In this document: in pieces, positions 1 through 10,690 of the stretch | Numbering within the stretch: the stretch's first letter is position 1 | How the letters are laid out: each line of letters begins with the position of its first letter | NCBI GenBank assembly: GCA_051453625.1 | Contig: JBOZIK010000001.1 | Coordinates: 80,828,382-80,892,381 of the forward strand | Source of the DNA: Welwitschia mirabilis | Lineage: Eukaryota; Gnetophyta; Gnetopsida; Welwitschiales | Direction: 5' to 3' | DNA length: 64,000 nt | Notes under the pieces: model-generated | What the model saw: only the letters and a program-made list of their open reading frames with translations | Told to the model about the DNA's origin: nothing | The model's database searches: none | Program-made: the position numbers and the translations under genes

Positions 1-1790
1 TTTATTAAGGTTAAAAAAACACGAGTCCATAACTATTGAGGGTAAGACACTAGTAAAGAGTTGGAAATCCATAAGAACTCCCACATGGACATATTTAGAG
101 AAAGAATTAGAATAAGAAGAACCTCCAACTCCACATGGCATAGGCTATAACTTTTTTAAAGTAGTTGATAGTAGTGATTTTAGAAATGAATCATTAGGGA
201 ATGAGGCATAGATTTAGGAGGAGTACTAGACTCCTATAGAGGCATAGGTTTAGGGGGAATAAAAGGCTATAGGTCCTTTATAGTAGAGATAACAATAGAA
301 GATGGAGTCTGAGTGCTTAATGTATAGCCTACTACCTTTTTCAACCACATTGTAGACCCTATTGATTATCACGCCTACCATATTTACCTTCATTTCATAT
401 TCTGTCACCACCTTTATCTCACACTGATTCTCTTCTTGTGCCACCAATTTCCATCATTCTAGAATCATCCTTTGTAGAAACTATCATAATTAACTTCTTT
501 AGGAATGTTTATCATTTCTCAAGCATATCAACATATGAAACAATAGACCTATAAGGGTTTAGGTGAGACTTCTTAGTATTCTTATATAAAGGACCATACT
601 CCTACTACATCCTTCTCATCTTATAGCTTACAAACTTCCATCATCCATAATAATGATGATGATAGTACTGAAGAAGGAAAAGGTACATACTAGATTAATG
701 ATTATTCTCTTAGCAACTAGATCCTTTTTTCTACTATTCAAGGAGGAGGAGAAGTTTAGAAAATTTAGTTAATGAGTAATGAAAAATCAATTACAATTAG
801 TTAAAAACATTAACTTTTAGTATGAGGACATCCAATTAGGCATGGAGTACTTGACTTTAAGATGATGGATTAGATCCTTGAGTGACATTATTATTTATTA
901 ATGCTCANNNNNNNNNNNNNNNNNNNNNNNNNNNNNNNNNNNNNNNNNNNNNNNNNNNNNNNNNNNNNNNNNNNNNNNNNNNNNNNNNNNNNNNNNNNNN
1001 NNNNNNNCAACATATGAAAAAATGGATGTATGAGGGTTTAGGTGAGACTTTTCAGTATTCTTATATAAAGGACCATACTCTTGCTACATCCTTCTCATCT
1101 TATAACTTACAGACTTCCATCATCCACAATAATGATGATGATAGTAATGAAGAAGGAAAAGGTACATACTAGACTAATGATTATTCTCTTAACAACTAGA
1201 TCCTTTTTTCTACTATTAAGGAGGAGGGAATTTTAGGAAATTTAATTAAGGAGTAATGAAAAATCAATTAAAATTAGTTAAAAACATTAACTTTTAGTAT
1301 GAGGACATCCAATTAGGCATGGAGTAAGATGATGGATTGGATCCTTGAGTGACATTATTATTTATTAATGCTCACTTTTTTTGTTTGAAATACCTTATTA
1401 TTTCTTGTTATTTCCATCATTATTGTTATTTTTCACATTTTATCATCACACTTTGTTATTATCTTTATCTATTATCACATTTTCATGTTTTAATATTATG
1501 TCTTATTAGCACATTTAATACTATATTACATCTAATTTTATTATTATTACATTACTATTAGCATATCTTACTTAATTAGTTATTAATATTCTTTAATGAA
1601 ATTATGATATGTTTTTATACCTTTCTTGCTCTATACTCTACATGCTTATTCAATTGGTCAATATCATGATTTTTTCAATATCATTAAAAAAATTATTGTG
1701 TAATTTTCTTTTAAATATGAATATCTAATTTTAATTAATTAAATGAGATTACACTACTATGATTTTCCAAGTTTTGGACATCATCAAAAA
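1..1790 (+). pseudogene. 3' part of copia env-position ORF plus 3' untranslated region
   Basis: This aligns by eye with the later part of the ORF at 6600-8520 (shared 'gttggaaatcc / gttgaaaatcc' and 'cataggct' stretches). It then runs into a Ser/Pro-rich segment and an acidic tail containing NNDDDS, EEGKGTY and STIQ. The same tail is found at 47340-47600. Stops interrupt every frame, many at positions where Gln would be expected. In SIRE-type copia elements an extra ORF follows pol, and this would be its C-terminal end. After 1375 the sequence is AT-rich with no coding signal until a polypurine-like tract near 1786-1796. Function of the protein is unknown. Confidence 0.55.
528..1374. repeat. 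Direct duplicate across gap 908-1007
   Basis: Bases 528-907 recur at 1008-1374. Both copies end in the same 'tttattaatgctca'. The right copy carries small differences, including a short deletion near 1325. The duplicated stretch covers the acidic tail of the env-position ORF. Confidence 0.85.
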
Positions 1791-1967
1791 AAAGGTACAT
1801 TATTAGTAAGTCTAGTTTTAATGATTACACTTGTCAAATATTTTGTGTTATTCTAGATAAGTCATTCTATAGAAAATCAGATCTTGATAAGCATAATTTT
1901 ATATGAGATCTTTATGATAATATCTCATGAAAAGTATAGAATTGAAATTACAAAATTAGTTATTGTA

Positions 1968-2340
1968 AGATGTCTATAGTATTAAAGATGTCTATGAAGA
2001 ATTTGTCTATGATTAGAAAACATCTATGTTAAAGAAATTTATAGGTTAAAGACATCTATGATGTACCATCTTTCAAGTCATAGGTTAAAGATGACTATCT
2101 CATCAAAGATGTCTATGCTAAATGTTGAACCCAAAACGGATACAAGACATGTAGATATTTAAAGATGTATATGCTAAACTAAAATAAATATTATACAATC
2201 TAAGTTTTATAATTTTCTAGATAAGTTCATTAAAGATGTCTACCAAGTAAAGATTTCTATCTATTAGTAGATGTCTACAATCTTAAAGATGTCTTGGATC
2301 AAGTTTCATATCAAATAAGAATAAAGATGTGTGCTTGACA
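1968..2340. repeat. Cluster of AGATGTCT motifs in the LTR
   Basis: The octamer 'agatgtct', usually as 'aaagatgtctat', occurs at irregular spacing through this stretch, with several one-base variants. It lies in what would be the U3 part of the LTR. The reverse complement 'agacatct' is frequent in the 3' untranslated region of the same family (6060-6320, 31660-31930). Repeated U3 boxes are often promoter or enhancer elements; that role is inferred. Confidence 0.6.
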
Positions 2341-2830
2341 CCTAGACATTCTTATCTATTGCATAGTATTCACAAGTTCAAATGACTACAGTTCAAGGTT
2401 AAATAACTAGTTTCTCTTTAATGTTATAAATGCACAAGGTCATAGAGCAAATAAACCAATGATCATACTTCTAAGAAGTACAATAAGCAAATCAAATACA
2501 TAATGAAGAATGAAGAAATGACTAGAATTTCTCATGAAGAATCAAAACTATCATTTGCAAAGGATTCTATGTCTTCCTCATTTGTTCTTAGATCCTACAT
2601 TATTTTATCATTCTTTTCCACTAATGATGATGATAACCACAAGGAATTCAAGCTTATCTTTAAAGCTACATCATTCAGGCTTATTATAGTATTTGTCGGA
2701 TCTTACATCATTGGACTATCTCATTCTTAAATATTATTATAGATTATATTCTTACTCTATCAAATTCATTGTAAGAAAATCCTTATATGTGTGTGCATTG
2801 TGGTTGTGCCTATGAGTACTATTGTTGTTG

Positions 2831-3222
2831 TATTTCCTTGAGGGAAAGAGAGTCCTATCTTAAAAGGAGGCTCTCATAGTATTATAAGATTGATGATGAG
2901 TAGAAACCACAATTTCCCTAAGGGGAAAAATTTACTACCTTATGAGGATCATCTTACATTATTCTTGTATTTCCTTGAGGGAAAGAGAGTACTACCTTAT
3001 GAGGAGACTCTAATTTTTATAAGGTTAATGATGAGCTAAAACCACTATTTCCCTAAGGAAAATAATTTTCTACCTTGCGATGAACATTTTACTTTGTGGT
3101 TGTACCTATGTACACATTTTTGTTGGTTTTCCTAACCAGGAAGAGAGTGTTTCCTTATGAGGATACTTTTAATGTTGTAACACTGGTGATGAGCCAAAAC
3201 CACTATTTCTTATAGGTTAAGA
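2831..3222. repeat. Three degenerate tandem units inside the copia LTR
   Basis: Units start near 2831, 2968 and 3123. Each contains a palindromic 'ttccttgagggaa'-like block, then 'cttatgagga', then 'gatgatgagc.aaaaccac', then a second pyrimidine/purine mirror 'tttccctaagggg'. Unit length is roughly 100-155 bases. The third unit is the most diverged. Confidence 0.65.
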
Positions 3223-3439
3223 ATATCCAAAGTTATAAGAGGAAGCTACCTTCTATGTGTGAATGTACTTAAGTTGAAAAATCAAGTTATGTCAATAAGG
3301 TATTTATTCCTCTAGGTCTTTAAGTTCTATTATTGGTTAGAATTTTTATTTTATGGAACTCATTCACCCCTCCCCCTCCTTACCCCTCTTTGAGTTCAAT
3401 GATCCTTAAGAAGTCTATCTAAGAAAAGGAAAACTTGAA

Positions 3440-3950
3440 CATCATGCTTAAACAATGCAAGAGTCCAAATGATAAAAGTGGCTTAGGATAGAATAAAGCC
3501 TTCACTAGTACTTCAACATTATTATTCAACAAATGGAACTATGAGTCAAGGTATAAGCCTATATCTTACACTAATAATATTACTTATTATTGCTATTAAC
3601 ATGATCATTATCAATTTAATTGTCCTTATAAGTTTAACACTAGANNNNNNNNNNNNNNNNNNNNNNNNNNNNNNNNNNNNNNNNNNNNNNNNNNNNNNNN
3701 NNNNNNNNNNNNNNNNNNNNNNNNNNNNNNNNNNNNNNNNNNNNATCATGCTTAAACAATTCAAGAGTCAAAATGATAAAAGTGGCTTAGGATAGAATAA
3801 AGCCTTTAATAGTACTTCAACATTATTATTCAACAAATGAAACTATGAGTTAAGGTATGAGCCTATAGCTTACACTAATAATATTACTTATTATTGCTAT
3901 GAACATGATCATTATCAATTTAATTGCCCTTTTAAGTTTAACACTAGATA
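3440..3950. repeat. Direct duplicate across gap 3645-3744
   Basis: Bases 3441-3644 recur at 3745-3950, covering the gag zinc-knuckle region. The left copy has a stop (taa) inside the knuckle where the right copy has gaa. Confidence 0.85.
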
Positions 3951-4239
3951 TTACGTTAATAGTACCAAAAGGATAAGAATTATAATATAATGTCTTATGT
4001 AGGCTAAACTAAAAGAGATATGGATTCCAAAATCAAGATTAGCTCTTGTAGCTTAGATTGAACTATGAGCTATGAAAAAACATGCTTGATATATTGATAG
4101 TGAATGTTCAAGATACTTGACTATAAAAAAATCTATTTTTATCACCTTAGTAGAACTTAACAAAGAAGTAATCACATTTGATAACAATGCAAAGGTCCAT
4201 TAGAGGTATGGAAATGATTAGAGGAGGTAATTTACCAAA

Positions 4240-4923
4240 GGTTAGAAATGTTTTTATGTAGAAAGATTGCAACATAATCTTCTTAGTATTAGTCAATTAT
4301 GTAATGCAAGGTTTTCTATAACTTTAACCAAAGATGATTATGTAAATAAAGAGAATAAGTTAAATAAGTATTTACCTGCTAGAATTATAAAATCTAGTAT
4401 CTATATAACTACATGATAAGATATTTCTAATAAGATAACCAAGTATATTTTAAGCATTAGAGGTGGAGCAAATCTATGACATAGAAAGCTTAGTCATATG
4501 AATAAGAATTTACTAAAAATTTATTAGTAAANNNNNNNNNNNNNNNNNNNNNNNNNNNNNNNNNNNNNNNNNNNNNNNNNNNNNNNNNNNNNNNNNNNNN
4601 NNNNNNNNNNNNNNNNNNNNNNNNNNNNNNNGTTAAAAATGTTTTTATGTAGAAAGATTGCAACGTAATCTTCTTAGTATTAGTTAATTATGTGATTCAA
4701 AGTTTTCTATAACTTTAACCAAAGATGATTATGTAAATAAATAGAATAAGTTAAATAAGTATTTATCTGCTAGAATTATAAAACCTAGTATCTATATAAC
4801 TACATTATAAGATATTTCTAATAATATAACTAAGTATCTATTAAGTATTAGAGGTGAAGCAAATCTATGACATAGAAAGATTGGTCATATAAATAAGAAC
4901 TTACTAAAAATTTATCATTAAAA
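4240..4923. repeat. Direct duplicate across gap 4532-4631
   Basis: Bases 4240-4531 recur at 4632-4923, covering the pre-integrase domain. The copies differ by scattered transitions. Confidence 0.85.
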
Positions 4924-5863
4924 CATAGGATAAGAGAACTTTCCAAGTTGTAAAGTTTTGATGATGTGGTATGGAAGTATTATTAGAAAGGAGAGCAAAC
5001 AAGGATAGGATTTGGTGAGAAAACCTCTATCACTACTAAATTCCCTTTAGATCCTCTACATCTTAACATTGTTATTCTTTCGCCTACTAAAAATCTTAAG
5101 AAGAAAAAACATTACCTAACTAATATAAATGATTATTATTTTTTATAGGGGTATCCTTTCTTGCATATGAGAAGGAGGCCTTTGACATCTTTTTTAAGTT
5201 GTGTAATAGGTTATAAAATTAAAACAAATAAAATATTAAGACAATAAGAACTGATAATGGAACTGAGTTTCTCCATAATAAAATGAAGTTGTAATAATAA
5301 AAAATAGACCCTAAATGAAATGACAAGAACAATGATGCATAATCAGCAAGTTTCATATTATTTAATGGTGGAAGTCATTAACATTGCATGGTATGTATCC
5401 AATTAAGTTTTTGATGAGTATGTATCCATATAGATTAAACAACCCTCTAGAAAGCATTAATAACAATTAGATTATGAGGAGAAAAATGAAGAAGAAACTA
5501 AAAAGAAACCTCTTCAAACATGATTACCATACAAAAGAGTCATAATATAAGTAACATCATTAGTAGTCCACATGGTATTATTCAAATTTAAAGCCATGCT
5601 AAGATGTCTGATGGATTTGTAACTTATATTTCATAATGAAAACCTAAAAATCCTAGTGAAGTAGGAAGTGATGAGCATTCTAGAACTAACCATATTGAGA
5701 TCAAACATTACTTCCTTAAAGAGCATGTAGAAAACAAAGACATCTTATTGAAACATGTTAATAATAATAATCAATTCATTGATGCTTTCACTAAATTACT
5801 AAGTAAATATAGGTTCATCAAAATATGCAAGAACTTAGGGATTGGGCCTTATCCAATTAGGTA

Positions 5864-6330
5864 AGTTAATAGGTAATCACTCTTAAATATTAACATAAGA
5901 TTTTAATTATTCATACTTTATGGGTTGTGATACTAGTTAGAAAATAAATAAGTATATCATGTAAATGTTATTTTATCATTCATTCAATCTATGGTAGTTT
6001 AATATTAATGTTAGCTATATAAAATATTGAAGTTTTTATTTTGCAAAAAAAAAAAATATTCATAGTCATAGATGTCTAAGTTGGAGACATATTTAAGTAT
6101 GTAGACATCTTTTAAGTAGACATCTTTGGATATGAAGATTAAGAGGTTAAATATCATTTTATTACTTTTGTTCATTTTTAAAATAGATGTCTTTAATTTT
6201 GTAGGAATTTTTTCCATGCTTCCATAACATTGAAATTTCTTATTAATCAATGTTTTTATGTTTAATGGACCTACTTTTATTATTTTAGACATCTTTTAAA
6301 TAGTAGAAGTCTTTAATGCAACGCATCAAA
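5864..6330 (+). other. Copia 3' untranslated region with AGACATCT hairpin arms
   Basis: No coding signal follows the RNase H end. Bases 6060-6320 contain 'agatgtct' and 'agacatct' in both orientations within short distances, for example 'gtagacatcttttaagtagacatcttt' (about 6100-6126) and 'aatagatgtcttt' (about 6182-6194), so local hairpins are possible. The same layout is found at 31660-31930 and 33380-33640. Confidence 0.6.
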
Positions 6331-6479
6331 AATTAACAAATTTGTTTAAAAAAAGGGTTTTAATCTTTTTTAAGTAGGAAAGGAATCACCATCACTTATT
6401 TTAATTCCTTCACTTAGCAAGTATTTTCATTAGAGTGCTCTATAGCCTAATTTTCTCGGATTTCTTAGCATAGACATTT

Positions 6480-7358
6480 TTGAATTGAAAGAAGTCATGT
6501 AGCTAGCAAATTAGATCTTCTTTTCTTTGGAAAGTTATCTTTATCTTTGGTTCTTTCACATATTCTATCATAGTTCAATTACTATAATCTTTTACTTTTA
6601 TAATAATGAGGACAAATTCCTTTGATTCTTTAAAAGTAATCTTTTACTTTTATAATGATGAGGATAAAATTCTTTGGTGCTTCAAAAGTAAAGAAACCTA
6701 CTATTAACACGTATATAACCTATTATAAACCATAATTTTATCATGAATTAGTAGTAAAATGGTTTAAAACATGGGTCAAAAACTCTATTATTGTAGAAAG
6801 AACCATTTCTTTTGAAAAACATAAGAAAGACTAGCTCCTTGCTTATTTTTCTTTTCTTAGTTAGGATANNNNNNNNNNNNNNNNNNNNNNNNNNNNNNNN
6901 NNNNNNNNNNNNNNNNNNNNNNNNNNNNNNNNNNNNNNNNNNNNNNNNNNNNNNNNNNNNNNNNNNNNTGAATTGAAAGAAGTCTATCTAGCTAGCAAAT
7001 TAGATCTTCTTTTCTTTGGAAAGTTCTCTTTCTCTTTGGTTCTTTCACATATTCTATCATAGTTTAATTACTCTAATCTTTTACTTTTATAATGATGAGG
7101 ATAAAATCCTTTGATTCTTCAAAAGTAATCTTTTACTTTTATAATGATAAGGACAAAATTATTTGGTGCTTTAAAAGTAAAGAAACCTACTATTAACATG
7201 TAAAGACCTTATTATAAACCATAATTTTATCATGAATTAGTAGTAAAATGGTTTAAAACATGGGCCAAGAACTTTATTATTGTAGAATGAACCCTTGATT
7301 TTGAAAAACCTAAGAAAGATTAGCTCTTTGCTTATTTCCCTCTTCTTAGTTAGGATAT
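6480..7358. repeat. Direct duplicate across gap 6869-6968
   Basis: Bases 6480-6868 recur at 6969-7358. Within each copy a shorter 60-base internal duplication ('aatcttttacttttataatgatgagg') also occurs (6585-6665, 7075-7150). Confidence 0.85.
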
Positions 7359-8520
7359 GATAGTCCAACTAGAATATAGCATTTCAGACCTAACTACTCA
7401 CAAGTTCTATGTCAACATTTATGAAATAGATGATAATGCTAACACATTTTAGACATTATTAAGTGATATTTCTCTCTTTATCATGCCTAGTTTTATTAAT
7501 TTCCTACTTGGAATAGATGATTTAGAGCTTCTTTAGTCATATATGCATTCTTTTAAGGATATCTTTACATGTTATTTTTCTAATATTTCATGGTATTCTA
7601 TAAGAAGTGTTATTTTTTGGGCATTTAAACATGAATTTTTATGTGAACGTGAAAGAAAAATACATGGTATATAATTCATTAATTTTGATTTTGATTAAAT
7701 TCTGCAATATTCTAGTTTACAAAGGTATTTATAGTTATATAAATCCATCTAGACATCTATTGAAAACTACCTTATTATATGATTTAAAGTTGATCTTGTC
7801 TTCACATTGTAAATGAATATTATTACTATCTTATATAAGGATCAAACCCTCTTTTTTAACTTGATAATTAGTAATGTTAATATATTAGTTCTAACAGGCT
7901 AATCTTATTTAACTTAAAAATCTACTTTTAGAGGTTAGTGAACAGTAGTGTGCTCTAGTATAGGTGGGTAAAATCATAATTAAGATTCATTCCAAGGAAT
8001 AGTTTTAGAGATCTCATTTCATATCTATTCATAGTTCCTTACTAGTGAAGAATGGTCTAAATGAGATTGTAAAAATAATGAAAACGATTAGCAAAAATAT
8101 TTTAAGATTGAAGAAGCACATATACATAGCCAATAAAGGGTAGGCATCTATAAGTAGTTGAAAATCCATTAGGACTTCCAATTGGTCTAATGTAGAGGAG
8201 GTGTTTGTAGCATAAGCACTACCTACACCTCCTATTATAGTCTATGACTCAGGTAGAATAGATGATTAAGATACTTTAGAGTTTATAGAGGAGGAGTTAC
8301 ATTTTTAAATGGAGTAATAGACTCCATCATAGAATCTAACATAGGCTAATAAAAGTAGCAAGAATACTTAGAGAACTCTAATAATGGGCCTCTTATCTTT
8401 TATAGGCGTCATTGCAAGATACTCATTCACTATCGCATACAGCCACTATAAACATGTAAAATATAACATTCTAATCAAGATAGTTAACTAATCTATCTAA
8501 ATGAAAGACATTAATGTAAT
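6600..8520 (+). pseudogene. Copia env-position ORF with REFY-type segment
   Basis: The ORF follows pol on the same strand, where SIRE-type copia elements carry an env-like gene. The best frame near 7357-7600 reads DLTTHKFYVNIYEIDDN, then SFINFLLGIDDLEL, then KDIFTCYF. This resembles a domain of unknown function in plant retroelement accessory proteins, often labelled putative plant transposon protein, with a (R)EFYANL-type signature. Later parts (8100-8400) are basic (AHIHS, ANKG) and Gln/Pro-like. Stops mostly replace Gln or Arg codons. No signal peptide or transmembrane segment can be trusted in this state, so an envelope role is not supported. A homologous copy lies at 33720-35509. Confidence 0.55.
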
Positions 8521-9015
8521 ATATTTTATCATAAAAGTATGTATTCTCTCAATTTACTACAATAATTATGGATTTATAATTTCTTCATGGCATTTTTAGT
8601 TTACTTATGCTAACTTGAAGGACATGCTCAAAGATAATAATCATCTAGGCTAAAACTTCAATATTATCATTTAGATCACCTAGCATTATCAATCCTTCTA
8701 CATAAAACATTACAAATCTCAAATTATTAGCTTGTCATGATAAATTAATCCAAATTCAAATGTGGAATTAATAAAATTATACATCAAAAGTATCTTCCAT
8801 AATTGATGAGATATGGTGATGACGTCGATGACACACAATAGTAACATCTCACACTATTGAGTAGGATGATGGTGGAGATGCATGATGATGATAGCAGTTA
8901 GAAGAAGTAGTAGTATCTAGGATACAACTAGCCTTATCATAATGATTTCTACCTAATAAAAAAGATGATGAATGCCCCACATAATGCAATTAATTTAAAT
9001 CACTTATTATTCTAA
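8521..9015 (+). mobile_element. Truncated LTR of gypsy family E
   Basis: Homologous to the first 500 bases of the LTRs at 35510 and 45975: shared 'ttttatcataaa', 'cttaaaggacatgctc'-like text, 'gataatgatcatt' and 'gagtaggatgatggtggaga'. It ends where the LTR of family F starts (9016). It sits at the same place in the env-position ORF as the full E insertion does in the second copia copy. Confidence 0.7.
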
Positions 9016-10165
9016 TGTTAAATTGTATATATTTGATGGAGTATTTTGAGTACTTTTACAAGACATCTAGATAGGTTTAAATGGAATTTTGATAATTATG
9101 AAGAGTTGATAGGACGATCATGAAAACATGAAAATCTTAGCACATTTAGAGGAATTTCAAGCAAATTTTAACACTTAGCATTTTTAGAAAAAGAACAATG
9201 ATGTAAGAGGTTGATTTGTTTTATCTTAAAAAAAAAAGGAATATTGTTGTTTCTAATGTTATCCAAACAATACTTAGGACAATAATGATTTTGATATGAA
9301 CTAAAGCTATAGGGCTAACTATAGGGCTAAAAGCTGATGAATCAATTTTTATTATAGGGCAATGTCCCTAGTGTTGTTTGGATGACAATCAAAATAACAA
9401 CTATTTTATATAAATAACATGAACTATCTTTGTAATGGGGTCATGCAACCCATATGAGCTACTAAGATTTTATCTTTAACTTCTAAGGTTTTTTTTTTTT
9501 TTTTAGAACTTTAATGTTAAACTATAAATACCCCCTTACCCTTACTTCTTAATTTATCTTTTATACTAAAACATTTTGTGATGGGACATTAAAGGGCAAG
9601 AGGTCCATCGTATGCTATAGAGAGAAGTATTTCTTAGTGTTGGGCTATGAATCCTTTATTAAAGTGCTACTACTTTGTAAGTGGAAGTTCATTCAAGATT
9701 AATACAAAATATTCCTTTTCATTGGTTACATTCATATCTCTTATGGTTTATATCGGTTATGATACTCTGACAATTTCATAGGTTATCTATGTCATAAGGG
9801 CAACCTTTGTTAATATTGATATAGTTGATTTAGATCTTGCATTTCATTTTATATTGCATTTTCATAATTTCATATTATATTTGATGTATCTTATATCTTA
9901 TGTTAATTAGGATTAAGTGATAGTTTTCCTAATTAATCTAAGTTTTAAGGACTAATCTTGGTGATAGAAAGATTACTAGTTAAATAGATCCATTACTCAT
10001 TACATTTTCATTTATTACCTAAAATAAAAAAGACTATAAATACTTTATCAAATTAATTCTCTAACTTATAGCCTAGTTCTTTCAATGGATTACAACATTT
10101 GGAATAACTCCCGTCTATAGAATTTGCTTAAGGACTTAAGGATTGCATAAATTCACATCACAACA
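9016..10165 (+). mobile_element. 5' LTR of gypsy element F
   Basis: An LTR of about 1,150 bases. It begins with TG at 9016 and ends 'cacatcacaaca' at 10165, directly before a tRNA-Asp-type primer-binding site. The same 5' sequence ('ttgtatgtatttgatgatgtattctgagtac') recurs at 31073-31392 and 32791-33110. A TATA box at 9522 supports the orientation. A GTTGTTTGGATGACA palindrome half-site lies at 9373-9387. Confidence 0.8.
9522..9530 (+). promoter_or_regulatory. TATA box of LTR F
   Basis: 'ctataaata' followed by a C-rich stretch ('cccccttaccctt'), in the middle of the LTR, as expected for the U3/R boundary. The start site itself is not visible. Confidence 0.6.
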
Positions 10166-10168
10166 TTT

Positions 10169-10186
10169 TGGCATTATTGTCGATGA
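10169..10186 (+). other. Primer-binding site of element F (tRNA-Asp type)
   Basis: 'tggcattattgtcgatga' matches the TGGCGCCGTTG-type site of Athila/Tat elements, with CpG positions changed to CA or TT. It lies 3 bases after the LTR end. Confidence 0.75.
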
Positions 10187-10189
10187 AGG

Positions 10190-10690
10190 CTATAAGGAGC
10201 TAGATGATTGTTGCTATCTAAATAAGTACCTTGAATTTCAATTTGAGTTATTTATCTATATAGTGCTATATTTTTGTTATAGATTCCATAGGTTTGTTCT
10301 TCACAATTTTTTATTTCAATAGTGTTAATAAGCCTTATCATCCTCTCTATCATCCAAGCAATGATAACGATGATGGTCTAAAAATTAGTGTTTTTAAATT
10401 TTTTCTATCATAAGGTTTTATGTTTTCAATAGCATAACAAAGTATATAGCATTCCCTCTGTCTTTTAGATGATGAAGAGAAGGATTATTAGTAGTTTTAC
10501 TTCTATTTTCTATTTTTTTATAGTTAATTCTTTCTTTGTTTCTGTAAGATAACTATTGGTCATCCTTCATATCATCTGGATGACTGATAAGATGATAGAT
10601 TATTAAGGATCTAAATAATTCTGATAAAAACATGACATATCAGAGAGAACAAATATTGATCTTTACTTTATTCTTCTCTTTCTTGCTGTT
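10190..10690 (+). other. 5' leader of element F
   Basis: No coding frame is visible. It contains two copies of the GTCATC/GATGAC-type palindrome, at 10349-10364 and 10571-10584. Confidence 0.5.

Larger units (their letters stand above)
1801..3390 (+). mobile_element. Copia LTR (SIRE/Maximus-like)
   Basis: The left boundary follows a purine tract ('caaaaaaaaggtaca', 1785-1799) and starts 'tattagtaag', where the canonical TG appears changed to TA. The right boundary is placed in the C-rich run near 3361-3390 ('cacccctccccctcc'), after which gag remnants begin. A second LTR with the same 3' segments ('aggaagctacc / gtgaagctacc', 'tagttaggatttttattt') lies at about 48495-49890. Length near 1.6 kb suits SIRE-type elements. 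Boundaries are uncertain by tens of bases because TG/CA ends have decayed. Confidence 0.6.
3400..5863 (+). pseudogene. Copia gag-pol remnant: zinc knuckle, protease, integrase, RNase H end; RT deleted
   Basis: Visible in order: a gag CCHC-like knuckle at 3895-3927 (C-x4-H-x4-C retained), followed by a K-x-IWIPKS segment; a protease start at 4090-4135 reading YIDSECSRYLT, where the family has DSG; the pre-integrase region (LQHNLLSISQLCNA near 4268-4310, H-R-K-L-S-H near 4476-4495); integrase core with RTDNGTEF at 5247-5270; and the RNase H C-terminus at 5670-5863 (HIEIKHYFLKEHV, then FTKLLSKYRF and LGIGPYPI). The reverse transcriptase, roughly 1 kb or more, is missing between 5290 and 5660, so the element is internally deleted as well as full of stops. 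Order and motifs identify Ty1/copia. The IWIPKS segment, the later ORF and the LTR length point to the SIRE/Maximus lineage. It cannot encode an active polyprotein. Confidence 0.85.

Noticed and set aside
2503-2730. 75-residue plus-strand ORF
   Set aside because: It lies inside a copia LTR and has no recognisable motif; a chance frame.
6011-6292. 93-residue minus-strand ORF
   Set aside because: It covers the copia 3' UTR hairpin motifs; no homologous open frame is kept at 31660-31930.
7607-7816. 69-residue ORF, hydrophobic
   Set aside because: Lies in the decayed copia env-position ORF in a shifted frame; hydrophobicity reflects AT-rich codons, not a supported membrane protein.
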